Of a stretch of 64,000 nt of DNA, positions 11,810-23,290 are shown one piece after another. Each line of letters opens with the position of its first letter. Position 1 is the first letter of the stretch. Below the pieces are notes generated by a model. That model ran no database searches. It saw only the letters and a list, made by a program, of their open reading frames with translations, and had not been told where the DNA came from. Made by a program: the position numbers and the translations under genes. This DNA comes from Thalassia testudinum (taxonomy: Eukaryota; Streptophyta; Magnoliopsida; Alismatales; Hydrocharitaceae): the NCBI GenBank assembly GCA_037157565.1, contig JAZHRO010000019.1:64230501-64294500 (forward strand). Reading direction: 5' to 3'.

Positions 11810-11993
11810 AGGTGGGAGACTGCTTGACCTATCTTGAGAGGCCTCTATAGAGACTAGACAAAGTCATCTGGAGACTGAGGCGGAAGGAGGTACCCCTGGT
11901 GAAAGTCCTATAGAGGAGCTAGCGATACGAGGAGACCTCTTGGGAGCTTGAGGCAACTATGTGAGCACAATACCCAGAGCTTTTTGAGGGTAT
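11810..11993 (+). pseudogene. G chromodomain remnant at the integrase C-terminus
   Basis: Residues reading LTYLERPL, a Leu-Arg-Arg-Lys-Glu-Val-Pro-Leu-Val-Lys-Val-Leu block and RYEETSWELEATM...YPELF match the chromodomain carried by plant chromoviruses of the Tekay type. At least four stop codons interrupt it, several at positions that usually hold Gln or Trp. In chromoviruses the domain is thought to steer integration toward particular chromatin. It places G, and by LTR homology B, in the chromovirus branch. Confidence 0.8.
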
Positions 11994-12106
11994 GTCACTT
12001 CTGATCTACTCTGATCCTCTTTAAGTTTGTTATGCACATTTACTTTATTTTTCTCACCCTAATCAACTCAAGTTTCAGGGATGAATCTTCCTTTAAGTTG
12101 TTATGT

Positions 12107-14735
12107 TGAAATGACCCTTTCCTAGGGTCGTTTGACATCTTTCAGAATTTTAAGGGTTTTTGTGCAATTTTAACCCCCTGGGTTTTGTTGTGGGATTTGT
12201 GAGGGGAAGAGAAAACTTGCGAGGGCATTCCCGTAATTTTTCCCATCCACACCAACCCGTTACCCTACGAATACCCCTCCACCGCACCTCACCCCTACGC
12301 ACACCTGCACGCCAGCACCATCTCCCCTCCATGCCGCACGCCACTCCTCCCCCATCTCTCCTGCACCCTTATAAACCCCTACCCCTCCTTTCTCCCTACA
12401 CCATAGCCGAGAGGAGGAGGCGACGGAGAGTGGGGAGCAGTAGTAGGAGGATCCAGAGGAGCAGCCGGAGAGGAGATCTTTGCAATGAGGGGAGGAGCTG
12501 CTGCAGGAGCCCTGCAGCTGAGTGAGAGAAGGAGAGGGAGAGTGGAGAGTAGAGGGAGTGAGGCGGTGCCACATCTGCTGCAGCTTCTGCGGCGAGGAAA
12601 GGCTCGAAAATGATTTTGCGGAATCATTTTTCCGCAGAATCAGACGTTCGGAGTGACGTCCAAACATCGAGTCGGATGTCCAAAGGTAAAAATCAGATGT
12701 CTGATAGTGCGTATTTTGTTTATTTTTCTTGCCAAAGTTCTAACCATGCACGTGCGTATGTTAGAGGATTGGGAAGTGCGTTGGGGTGAGGACCAAGGCA
12801 GTCTTAGACGTCCAGAAGTGTCTCCAGACGTCTGCACGAAGTACTAAATGTCCAGAAAAGGCACCTCGAGTAAGGTGAGTCCCTGAGATTGTTTAAGACG
12901 TCTGGGATAATTCCCAGACGTTTGATTTTGATCAGGGTTGGTGTATTTGGGCCCGTTTAGGGCCCAAACGAAACATCGATAGTTTCCATTCAAGTTTCTC
13001 TACGTGGTGATACATTGTCTATACCATTTTGAGTTCTCTTAACCAGTCAATCTATGTCATAGGTCTCCAGTCCATCTGTGAAGACATCGAGAGCTATCGT
13101 ATGAGCCCCCATTCCACCTGATTACCCTGGTAGAGTGGTTCTTACATTAATCTCGGAATTGATAATTAAATTGAATGCGTAGAGTTAATTGAACCTAGGT
13201 TGTGAAATGAACCCTTGGTCTAGAAAGAGATAAATGCATGCTTCTATAGAATATACATTCGATCGAACCCTAGGATCGTGAACTGTACACTAGGGCAGGA
13301 AGAAATACATGAATGATTAAGTATCATGATGCTTCCTGAAAAGAAATAAAACATGAGCTGCCTATATTACATGTAATGAACGTCATAAATGGAAATGCAT
13401 GCTTGTACTGAATAATAGATGGTGGAATTTGAGTTGCCTGTTTTGCATATAACGAACCAGATATGGAAATGAGAAAATCCATGCACGAACCCTACGGGAA
13501 ATTTAGAAAGAAACCAGCAATACTGTAGTACGGAAAACCTGCTGATTTTGGAACATGTCGCCTACGAGCGGCTATTTAGTTTTGGTTAAGGGAAATGAGC
13601 TGGCCCTTGTGTACGTAGTACCAAGGAGAGCAACTATCCCTTTAGAGTAGAGGGGAGCTTGCCGCCTCTTGGGTTGAGACCTAGGGTGGATTTATCCACT
13701 CTACGTCAACTCCTGTTTGGCCCTCGTGTACGTGGTATTGATGTGAGCTACTTAGTGTAGGGGGGGAGCTAGCCTCCCCATGGGGCTCGAGGATAGGTAT
13801 ATCCACCCTACATCGACTCTTGTTAGCCTGTTGGGCAAATCGGGATAGTTGGAAGACGGTACACGGACTATTTTTGCGGCTGAGCCCCTGTTCTGAGAAG
13901 GCAAGGCCCTGTGCTGTTCCATGATGTACGTTTGGGCGTACTCGTTAGTGGAAACGACTGACCGCGTGCCAGTGCGGGGTAGCTACCCGTGCACTTATCA
14001 TGGGTGCCGTAGTCACCGCTACGTCGCGACCGTGACCTTGGGGTAGTAGACCGGGTGTAGAACTACCATGGGGGACTCTCCTGGCCAAGAGAATGCCACG
14101 TGTACATCTTGCATTGCGGGAAAACTGCAAGCAAGATTGTTCCTTAGGAAACAACAAGATTGAGAAATGTTATGGAACCTGATTAGAGTACTCGAATCAA
14201 AAAAACGATAATCAGAAATGGATAATAATAAGTAAACTGTTAAATGCATGTTTAGCTAGCTACCTGTTTAAATTATATAGTATGTAAGTGATTTACCACC
14301 ACTCTACTCAGTGTTAGCTGACCACAGAATTTATAACCTTGTTTAGGTCAAGGCTTCGAGCAGCCAAAGCCATCGGCTAGTGAGGGTGCTGGGCCCAGTC
14401 GAGCCCAGCTGTAGTTTCTTTCTATTTCTTTTACAGAGAGTTTTGTAGTAGTGAGTACCTGTTGCCCATAGTTATATTCTATTATATCTGTATCAGTTTC
14501 AGTTGTGATGGCTATGCTTGTAATCATACTTTTCGCTATATAATGAGAGATACTAGTGGTTTGTTGTTTTCTTTCCTTTGTTTTGAGTCATATATTTTTC
14601 TGCTTAGTTACATTACTCGTGTGGTTGTGGAATGATTATGGCATTTGGTTCTTTCTCGTCGAACGACTGGCTCTTGAGGTTCATCGAAGGGAGCCATTCT
14701 CGGGTCCTATAAGGAGCTGGGAGCGGGTCGCGCTA
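12107..14735 (+). repeat. G 3' LTR (2,629 bp)
   Basis: Parallel copy of 4356-7056, from TGAAATGACCC to GCGCTA, where the expected terminal CA is mutated. It is 72 bp shorter than the 5' copy owing to small indels. It is followed at once by the agaag TSD. Just upstream, 'ctttaagttgttatg' occupies the polypurine-tract position but is degraded. Confidence 0.9.
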
Positions 14736-14740
14736 AGAAG
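14736..14740. repeat. Target-site duplication of G, right copy (agaag)
   Basis: Exact match to 4351-4355. The B LTR sequence resumes immediately after. Confidence 0.9.
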
Positions 14741-15881
14741 GTTCGTGAGGCATTCTGCGGAAACATTTTCCACAGTATCAGATGTCTAGAACGTTATCCA
14801 GACATCTAAAGGAGCCTCAGGACATCCTGAGCTGGTGCCGGAGGTCTGACAACACACAGAGTGTTGAGGAATGTACCCTGTACACACCTGCATGCATGTA
14901 CGTAAGTGCATGTGTCATGTTTTTGAAGCGACACGTGCGTACGCAGGTGCAGGTGATGGAAAGGCGCATGGCGCACCCTTCGAGGTGGTTTAGGATGTCT
15001 AGACGTCCCTACAGATGTCTGATAACCATCTCAAACATCTGGGTGCATTGACAGACATCTGGAAGGACCCCAGGATGGCCAAGAGGAGTTCCAAACATTT
15101 GGTATCAGCGCAAGAAAGCAAGGTGAACCTCTATGGTCATTTAAGACGTTTGGGTCTAGTCCCAGACGTCTGATTTTAGTTAGAGTACACATTTTTGGCC
15201 CATTTAGGGCCCAAACGGAGTCGATTTTGCACAAATGAAGTATCGTTGGTTTCAGTTCAGAGTTTTGTATGTGTTTGTGTCACTCGTATACGATTTCGAA
15301 CTCATTTGATGTGATTCGGTCAATTGTATAGGTCTCCAGCCAGTAGAGCATACGAGGCCTACGGAGACGATGGGATCTGCGATTCGAGCCCCCATTCCAC
15401 CCGTGTTCCCAGTAGAGTGGCTTCTCTCAATATTATGAATTAATTAATCAAGTGCATGCTCTCTTAGAATGAATTGATTGAACCCTAGGATATAAATTGA
15501 ACCATAGGGAAGAATTGAGTGAATGAACATTACTTGAGCCACACAATCTATTCTGAAATGCCTGTTAGAACCCTTAATGCTAGCAAATGAATAGTTAAAT
15601 GATGTGTTGCTTCTTTCAGTTATTAAATTACGAGCTGCCTATTATATGGTTAAGAACCGAGTTGTGAACAACGAGATATGCATGTCATGAAATGAAATGA
15701 AATGAATACAATGCATGAACCCTATGGGGAACTAGAAATGAACTCATGTATATGGAACAATTATCGCATGTAGAAGGGAAGTGAGCTGGCGCTTGAGTAC
15801 ACGGTGCTGAGGAGAGCAATTGTCCCTTTTGCATGGAAAGTGAGCTAGCCCTCGTGTACGCGGTACCGAGGAGAGCTCCTG

Positions 15882-16118
15882 TTACTTTAGTGTAGGGGGG
15901 AGCTAGCTACCCTTGGGTTGAGACCCGGGGTTAGGAATGGCCATCCCACACCGACTCCTATTACTTTAGTACAGGGGGTAGCTAGCCTCCCTTGGGTTGA
16001 GACCCAAGGTTAGGAATGACCACCCTACACCCACTCTTGTTACTTTAGTGTAGGGGGGAGCCAGTCGCCCCATGGGGCTCGAGGTTAGGACTGACCACCC
16101 TACACTAACTCTTGTTAG
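15882..16118 (+). repeat. Three tandem 79-bp units within the B LTR
   Basis: Units begin at about 15882, 15961 and 16040, each with 'ttactttagt' then 'gtagggggg' or a variant, a GAGAC/GGGCTC region, 'ggttagga' and a 'ccacccyacac' end. In the G LTRs the same zone carries fewer, more diverged units, so the array expanded in B. Confidence 0.75.
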
Positions 16119-16725
16119 GCCCACTTGGCAAACCGGGATAGTCCGGTGAGGGTACGCAAACTATTGAGGGGCGAGACCCCTATTCTGAGAGGACAAGGTC
16201 CTGTTATGTTCTATGCCGTACATTTGGGCGTACTCGTTAGCGGAAACGACTGACTACGTGCCAGTGTAGGGTAGCTACCCATGCTCTTATCGCGTGTGCC
16301 ATTGTCATCACTACGTTGCGACCGTGATCTCGGGGCAGTAGACCGAGTATAGGACTACCACGGGGGCTCTCCAGGCTAGAAGAGTGCTAGGTGTACATCC
16401 TACATCGTGGAATAAACTACAATCAAGATCATTCCTTTTGGGAACAAGAGGATTAAGAAATGTTGTGGATCCTTATTAGAGCGACCGAATCAGAAACACC
16501 TAGTTGAGATAAATGGAAATGAACGATTAATTACTTACTTGTTTCTTTAAGTTAAATTGCATGTAAATGGCTTAACTAGTACTCTACTCATCGTTAGCTG
16601 ACTACGGATTATATAACCATGTTCAAGTCAGGGAGTTGAGTAGCCAACGCCATCGGCTGCAGAGGGTGCTGGGCCCAGCTAAGCCCAGCCATAGTTGTTA
16701 CTTTTCTATTTCAGAGCTCTTTATA

Positions 16726-16730
16726 GTAGT
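16726..16730. repeat. Target-site duplication of A, left copy (gtagt)
   Basis: Matches gtaat at 49106-49110 with one mismatch. Joining the flanks restores the uninterrupted 'atagtagtgagtacc'-like text of the G LTR. Confidence 0.75.
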
Positions 16731-18125
16731 TGACGTGTGCAGAATGCGTTGGTTTAATTATGTCATTGTAGCATGCGTTCACGACGTTAGTTTTAATTTA
16801 AGATGTGGATTTGGTGAGTCCAAGTGTTGAACACGAGGAGGCGTAAAATTGGATTAATTTGTTGCTTTAGTTGTCACAGGAATGTTTGGTTTGCTTGCTA
16901 GAAAATGAGAAAGAGAGAGAGAGAGATTAGGGTTAGAGCTTGTGTTTAAATCATGACATTCATTCTAAGAAGATGTGAGGTATGATATAAGAAACAACAT
17001 TAACATATAGCAGGCAATTAGAGTTTGTTTACAACTACAACAATAGATGAAAGCTTAAACAAGTGCGACATAAAACTAAAGTAAAAAGAGTGCGAGAAGG
17101 AGGCGAGGCGGCCACGGTGGTGGGGGGGGCTCCGTCGGTGGCTTGACAACTCCGGGGCGAATATGGGATGCTTGGTGGAGCTAGGAGATGGCTAGTATTG
17201 TATGGAGAGTGTGTGTGAATTGAATGCCCTTGAATGGGGAGGTTCAGGAGGTTTATGTAGAGAAGAATGGGTTTCCAAACTAAGGATTTTAGCAATGTCT
17301 GGGACGTCACTAAGCCCATTCCATAAGTGTCGGTGAAGCCCCTCACCTATTGGTCTAAGTGCACGCACGTGCTTCTTCCTCCTCACGATTCGTGTGCGTG
17401 ATGAGACACTCATCATGATCTCTAATTACCCCTAATTAACTAGTCTTCCTGGTTAATTAGCTAGGGTTATGAACATATAAGGGTTAATTATAGAATAAGG
17501 GATATTTAGTTAAGGACCTTAAAATAAGTTTAAAATGACATTTTATCATTCAATTAACATTATTAATAATTTAGATAATAATTGGACTCGAAATCATATT
17601 AATCATTTCCTTAATTAATAAGTTAAGTAACTTAAGTATAATGTATACCTAAGTATGTAATAACTTAAGTGATTTTACTTAATCTAATAAATTAACCTAA
17701 AAAGGTCAAAAATGTAAATTCAAGGTGTAAACATAATATTTACCTTATTTACTAACATATATAAAAAGTTGAAAAAGATCTAAGTTAAAATAAACCTTCA
17801 AAACCTGGGTTTACATTTTAGTCCTTAATATTCATTACAGTCGGGTCCTTATTAATCACATAGGTCCTTAAGTTTTATTACTTTTATGTCCCTCTTCATC
17901 TTCTTCTTCTTCAGCCGAATGAACGGTTGGCGGCAGAGAGTCACCTCACCGCACGATCACCGCCCTGCCGACATCATTCCTCTTTGTCTAAGCTTTTGCA
18001 GCTTGCGCTCACCACCTCCATTTCATCCATCGGTCTGGATTAATCGAAAATCCTATTTTTCAGTGGGAGATAACCTCGAGCTCCTTCTTCGGCCAGACCC
18101 CGCCACTCTCTTCGCCGCAAATTGC

Positions 18126-18133
18126 TATAAATA
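18126..18133 (+). promoter_or_regulatory. Putative TATA box of X
   Basis: TATAAATA followed by CCCCCTCAC. The same arrangement is at 63117-63124 in the second X copy. Confidence 0.5.
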
Positions 18134-20342
18134 CCCCCTCACACCTCTGATTTTATTGAAGTGGCTCCCTTCCCTCTTCTAACACTGTAGCCGACTTTGA
18201 TAGGCTATTCGTCCAAAACTCCGGTGACTTCCCATTCCATTTTACAACTTCCTCCGTCCATCTTAAGCAGCCGAGGAGATCTACCGTGGTCTTCCACACC
18301 TCTGACAAAGGCGCCGACCCAAGGATTCCTCCGCTCCACCTTAAATCTGCCCACCGGAGATCTTTCTTCAACCCTCTGATTTCGTCGTTCACCATGAGAC
18401 TTCGGCGGAACCCTATTGACCCCTTTGTCCAGGTAATAGTAGATTAGGAGTAGGCTAGCTTAGTTAGTTAGTTTAGTTAGTTAGGTTAGAGTAATTTCAG
18501 AATTTTAGTTTCATCTTCTCCGACTCCGGCGAGTTCTTTGAGCTCGCCAAAGCTTCAATCTTGTCTTTTAATTCATTGTACACTTTCCTGTATCTTCCAT
18601 GTTCATTTCTAAATCACTTAATTGTTTAATTAAATCACCTAAACGCCTAATTCAAATCTCACCTTCACCGACTATTATCACTGTCCGTGGTGACAGTAAT
18701 CGGCATAATTTCACCTTCATTGGGTTCTTTCATCACCTATCACCACTTTAGAACCCTAATCGACATTATAATATCTATTATTATCATCTATAATTAAACG
18801 CATAAATCTTAATTAAACTCCTGAGCTCGCTGTCCATGGTGGCTCAGGAACAATTCAAACTATAAATTAAATACATATTTATAAATAATATCTGTTAACT
18901 TTATTTAACCTCTCAACTGAGTGGTTAAACAAGTCCTAAGCTTTAACCACTCAAATCTTTTAAGAAAATAATCACTGTCAAATCTTAATTCTAATGGATA
19001 AATGAAGAATTAAAAGTAATAATGAGGTTCCTTGTAACCTCAAGATCCTTTTTGAATAAAAAATGGTCAGTTTTATCAATCTGTGCATACAATTTTATAT
19101 TTTCTGGACTCACCGGAGCTCCGGCGAGCCATTCTTGTGTTTCAGCCTCTAGAACTTGCTGATAGCTCCAGAATAGTTTAATAAGGATCACTGATTGTTT
19201 TGAAGAAATTTGTTTGAGGATTTAACCACTGGAGTTATAGATTTGACTTCATCTTCCCCAACTTCGGCGAGTTGGAGAAGTCTGTTAGGAAAGACTGAAG
19301 AGCATTTAATGAGATCAGAAGCTTCAGTGCGATGCACTGAAGCTATTTTAACCCTCAGAACATTGTAACAAACTTTGATTAATTCTGTCGAACAAACATG
19401 TTTTTAAGTTCAGACGGTGAGCCTGAAACCCTAGGAATCAAGGTCAGAACACAAATCTGAAGATCTGAGTAAATTCTGGATGATGAGAAGACTTTATTTG
19501 AGGAATTAATTTCTTGGGAGAAGATTTTAAACAGAAAGTCAATTTTCGAACTTCCACAGTCAAACATGAGTCTATTAATGGAGTTCTGAGCTCGAATTGA
19601 GATTTTGAGGAGTGAAAATTGTTTCTGGGATCTTATTTGATGATCTGAGAGTGATTAAAGTAAGCTCAGATGATTTACTTAATGAAGATTTAGTTTTTGC
19701 CAATTTGGGTTACTTTCAAACCCAAACTAACAGGAGTACTTTCTGATGAAATTTAAACTTAAAACCTATCCAGATTGATCTGTTATAACCCTTAGAATTA
19801 ATCTAAATTGATTAGAAACACTTTTAAGTGTCTGTTGCACATATTAATGTCTGAAAAATCAAACTCTGAAGCTTTCAGAGAAGTGAAGAGCTTCTCTGGT
19901 GGTCCTGAAGGTCTTAAGAACTTAAAACCTACTCTAACAGAAGTAGAATTACTTATATAACATGTACAGACCTTTAAATGGAAGAGAGAAGTCCATCTGA
20001 GGACTCTCCTGACTTAATTTTATTTCCAAGCTAGTAAAAATCCCGTAGGAACCCTTGATTTCATCTTTTAAATTGAAAAGGAAAACATCATTAAAACATT
20101 AAATTGACCCTGAAATTGTGCAGATTACCCTTAGATCTTTCCAACAAACTTGAAATCACTTGATTTAGAGCTCTGGGTAGAAAGTTATGATAATTTGAAT
20201 TCGGGTCTGGAAGGGGTAGGATAGTCCCACCTCGGTTATTCACGAGCACGCGCCTGGGGATAAAAACGATTTGTTTCTCTAGCTATGCAGTCATCAGCGC
20301 TCGGCGCACCAGTTACCGATTCCATTTGATCTGATCTGAGCA

Positions 20343-20361
20343 TTACATGTGTGTGTGTGTG
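20343..20361. repeat. Short TG microsatellite in X
   Basis: A tgtgtgtgtgtgtg run preceding G-rich sequence with 'gcctgggaggcc' repeats at 20415-20450. Confidence 0.6.
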
Positions 20362-21535
20362 CGGGCTTATGCCTGCGGGTGTGCACCCTTGGGGGCGTGT
20401 AAATGAGATTGTGCCCTGGGAGGGCGAGAGAGGCCTGGGAGGCCGGGTTGAGCCGAAGTGGCTTGAGACTGTGAACCGAAACGAACCTAACTGAGATTAA
20501 GCAAGGATCGAGTAGGGTCTGCTCCCACCCTGGTCTCAGGGTGTTGTGTATCCTCGAAAGGACCTTGCTGTAAATAAAATAACTTTTGGTTAAAAAAGTA
20601 AAAAACCTGATTCAGTTGAAGTACTTAAGGAAAAGAGAAGCCGATGATCAAAATGCTAAGTATTGAGCAAAAGAAGAAAGCATAGGCACTAAGGAGTGTT
20701 AAGGAAAAGAGACTAAAGAACAAAGGAGAAAACTGAGGGAAGAAGAGAAGGTAGGAACAACACAAGAAAGGTAAGAAAAGAGAGCTCAAGAGAAGGAAAT
20801 AAGAGAGAAGGAGATGAGAGGCTGAAGAGATAAATGAAAATAAATGAATTTTTCTTGCATCATTATCTTTTTGTTCTTAATTGTAAAAAGGCATGTTTTA
20901 ATTGAATAACTTTTAATTGCCTTCATTTCTTTGGAATGAAATAAATTTTCAAAACTAGCATGTTTACTTGTTAATAAAGTACATCATTTTGAGTAAATAT
21001 GTTTTGCATATGGAATTTTGTATATCCTTTATAGTTTAAATATTTTGACAAAATTCATGTTTTGAAAATCAAACTAGTTATACCTCCTAAACTTATAGAG
21101 ATAAAAGAAAATTGGTGAATTTGGAGAAAATTATTATACCTCACAGTGAACGACCTGGACTCAACCAGTAAAAATTTCTAAAATGTTAGGTTAACTTGAC
21201 CCTATACTACACAACCGACACAACTTTGAGTTAACCTAAGTGATTTCTTTTACTCTTAATTAAGTGAAATTAACTTAATTACTGAGTTGAGTGAAACGCA
21301 CGCATCATTTTAATGTTAGGTTAATTCGCCACGTGGATTGTCCGATCAAAGATCGGACGGCTGAGATCGTGCCCTGAGCGATGGTTTAGATCGCGTTGCG
21401 TGCTTTGGTGATTGCGCACGTTCGCATTAGGCGCATGAAAGCGCACCGCGTAGCTCGCCTTAGAGCCGTTCGATGGTGATCGGGTGGTCTGAATCAGATG
21501 CAATGCCGACGATATCGCGATTTGGGGCACAGCGG

Positions 21536-21587
21536 GGGCCGAACGCTCTCCGCTGCTTGCAAGTGTGAGCGTTCGACCATTGTGCTA
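21536..21587 (-). other. tRNA-like A box/B box segment in the A 3' LTR
   Basis: On the minus (sense) strand an A-box-like TAGCACAATGG (21587-21577) is followed 42 nt later by CGTTCGGCCC (21545-21536), a diverged B box. The bases between can form an anticodon-arm-like hairpin. The same arrangement with the same spacing occurs in the A 5' LTR and in solo LTRs E and F. It is not a tRNA gene: no acceptor stem closes it. Confidence 0.6.
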
Positions 21588-21636
21588 CCTCCGCGAGTTG
21601 GTGCAAAGTGGAGTCGAGTGGCTAGCGATATCGACC

Positions 21637-21654
21637 GTTGGATGGACATCCAAC
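21637..21654 (-). repeat. 18-bp palindrome upstream of the tRNA-like segment (A 3' LTR)
   Basis: GTTGGATG-GA-CATCCAAC is a perfect inverted repeat 49 nt upstream (sense) of the A box. Equivalent palindromes stand at the same distance in the A 5' LTR, E and F. Confidence 0.7.
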
Positions 21655-22083
21655 AGTCAGATTTTCATGTCCTTTGGGCGTGGTGGAATGCTCACCTGTT
21701 GCGGATTTTCAGCTGTTGGATCTGAAGATCAGATGGCTTAAAGGTCGTTTGATGCTGTGAGAGGGCGATGGACACGGGCAGGCGGGCGCCACGTGGCACG
21801 TTTTGGGGCTGGTTGAGGGAGCTCCGGATGTCAGATTTAAGTAATTTTGAATCCGTTGGACTCCATTCGTCTATCTGAATTCATCTGTGTAGTCCGATTG
21901 CTCATCTGAGGCCTATTTCAACATGACCTTATATAAATGGCTATTAAACATTGATTTATAGGCAATCTTAATTCGTCATGCTTGCAATGCTCCCAAGCCC
22001 ATTATGGTATGTCATTAACGCACATATACCCCCAAAACTAACCCCAGTTGATGGAATTATCATCATTGGATGTAGAGTTCTCA

Positions 22084-22096
22084 CACCCCCATGCTC
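22084..22096 (-). promoter_or_regulatory. A polypurine tract
   Basis: Sense strand GAGCATGGGGGTG directly abuts the 3' LTR. The same GCATGGGGGT motif precedes the 3' LTR in C and, as GGTATGGGGGTA, in D. In the family it primes plus-strand DNA synthesis. Confidence 0.85.
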
Positions 22097-22288
22097 ATCC
22101 CATGCTATTCCCTAGCAAGGTTTATCCTAGTCGTTATTTTTAGTCGGAATTAGGAATTGATTGCTTAGACAGATGTTGCTTGTCAACGGGAGGAAATGTA
22201 TACTAAGAGCCTAATCCACAGAGACTAAATAGAGCCCGTGTGTCTTCCAAAATGCAAACCGCCCAAATCCTTGCTTTAAAACATATAT

Positions 22289-22330
<42 letters not shown>

Positions 22331-22626
22331 TTTTTCATCTTTTCTAATTTTTTTTGGATTTTTGGAGTTGAGAGTGTGTATGTAACTTTTTATGACTACC
22401 CAACCTACCCATAACTCGAAAAAGACTCTAAGTGCTAAGCATCTTGGTGTGAAGATTGCGATAGACCCACTCAACGGTAATTAAAATAGACTTCGGGTTT
22501 CTTTGCCCCTCGGTGACCGAAAAAGAAAATGCTTGCCTGAAGGTGTATCTATCCGATCAGTAGCTTTCTCCCTACTTTTATTTTGTGTGGGGTCAACACA
22601 AGGGTGCTTCCAGTATATATCTCCCC
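22097..22626 (-). other. A 3' non-coding region, part 1, with TA microsatellite
   Basis: No gene is seen. A TA dinucleotide run fills about 22282-22330. The region ends at tcccc (22622-22626), the left duplication of element D; it continues at 38182. Confidence 0.7.
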
Positions 22627-22929
22627 TGTTTGTCGAAGCGAAATTAGGTTTTAAAATAACGCGTTGTAATATAGTTGAAATCGCTTTGAAAAGAAATAGA
22701 TTTTATTACTCGAAGTTTAAGTCCGAGGCCGAACACAGGGAGCAAATTAGGGTTTAGAAATCAAGAGCACAACTTTGAGGAATTGAATATAATATGCAAT
22801 GAAAGCCAGAGTTATAGTGCAAAAAGATAAATGTAAACACATAATATCAATGTATATAAAGAAGCACAAAAATTGGACGTCTTGATTGATGAATCAGACG
22901 TCTTAAATTATGGGTGCTACAGTGCTTTA

Positions 22930-23290
22930 GTTTCTTCTCTTTTCTGTTCTAATCTCTTCTCTGTTCTTCTCTTGTGGCTGCTTTCCCCCTTCTTCTTTCT
23001 TTCTTTTCTTCTGTTCTCGTGCCTGTGCCCTAGCCTTTCTTTGCCTTCAGCTTCTCCTTCCTTCTCTTTCTTTCTTTGGCGGCTCCTTCTGCTTCTACCT
23101 TCAATCCTTCTCCTTCTCTTTCTTTCTCTTTCTTCTTCAGCTCTTTAGCCTCTCTGACTTCAGCTGCCTTGCCTTCTCCTTCCTTAGCTATCTCTGGCCT
23201 CCGCCTTCTTCCTCGGCTTCTTCTTCTTCTCCTTTCCCTGCAAGAGGAAAATCTACCCCTACCCGTGCACGCTCTCTTCTCCTCTTTCTC
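22930..23290 (-). repeat. Polypurine (GAA-rich) leader tract in the D 3' LTR
   Basis: The + strand is almost pure C/T for about 350 bp, so the transcript would be G/A-rich just downstream of the promoter. The same tract is at 33977-34338 in the 5' LTR, and a counterpart lies in the C LTRs. The Ser/Leu- or Lys/Glu-rich open frames here are composition artefacts. Confidence 0.75.

Larger units (their letters stand above)
4356..14735 (+). mobile_element. Element G: full-length Tekay/Del-type chromovirus (Ty3/gypsy), decayed
   Basis: A 10.4-kb element with two LTRs (4356-7056 and 12107-14735), perfect 5-bp TSDs (agaag), an initiator-Met-type PBS and a degraded gag-pol in the order Gag, zinc knuckle, protease, RT, RNase H, integrase, chromodomain. 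The C-terminal chromodomain identifies the chromovirus branch, and the protease and integrase wording resembles Tekay/Del. Numerous in-frame stops and frameshifts show it cannot encode its own proteins now. It sits inside the U3 of related element B. Confidence 0.92.
14741..16730 (+). repeat. B 5' LTR, piece 2 of 3
   Basis: Collinear with the G LTR from the 'ggaatcatttttccgcagaa' zone to the 'cagagagttttgtagtagt' zone, but more diverged than the two G LTRs are from each other. It includes the GACGTC-like array (14775-15180), the 79-bp tandem repeat at 15882-16118 and the 'gtttgggcgtactcg'-like zone near 16208. Its last five bases, gtagt (16726-16730), are the left TSD of element A. Confidence 0.85.
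17399..21307 (+). mobile_element. Insert X: probable solo long LTR (about 3.9 kb), no coding capacity
   Basis: Starts TGATGAGACACTCATCA, a 7-bp hairpin with a 3-nt loop. A second copy begins with the same structure at 62349 and is collinear with it to the window end. No ORF resembles Gag or Pol. A plus-strand TATAAATA at 18126 and C/T-rich leader-like DNA at 17885-18420 suggest U3/R of a long LTR of an Athila/Tat-type element. The left end is fixed by both copies. The right end is uncertain (21300-21340), probably ...CGCATCA at 21307, and I could not find a clean 5-bp duplication. It could also be a truncated element rather than a solo LTR. Confidence 0.65.
16731..22083 (-). repeat. A 3' LTR, split by insert X (16731-17398 plus about 21308-22083)
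   Basis: The two outer parts match 47626-49105 collinearly (shared 'gcgttggtttaattatgtca' and 'gatggaattatcatcatt' zones), about 1.4 kb in all. It starts TG at 16731 and ends CA at 22083, followed by the polypurine tract. It contains a GA microsatellite near 16910-16924, the tRNA-like module at 21536-21587, and hairpins at 21340-21358 and 21637-21654. Confidence 0.88.

Noticed and set aside
15882..16118. CRISPR-like array
   Set aside because: Only three contiguous 79-bp tandem units with no spacer structure, inside a plant retrotransposon LTR.
22873..23148. Ser/Leu/Phe-rich ORF, nearly identical at 33920-34195, looking like a membrane protein
   Set aside because: Produced by the pyrimidine-rich antisense of the D LTR leader; the duplication is simply the LTR pair.
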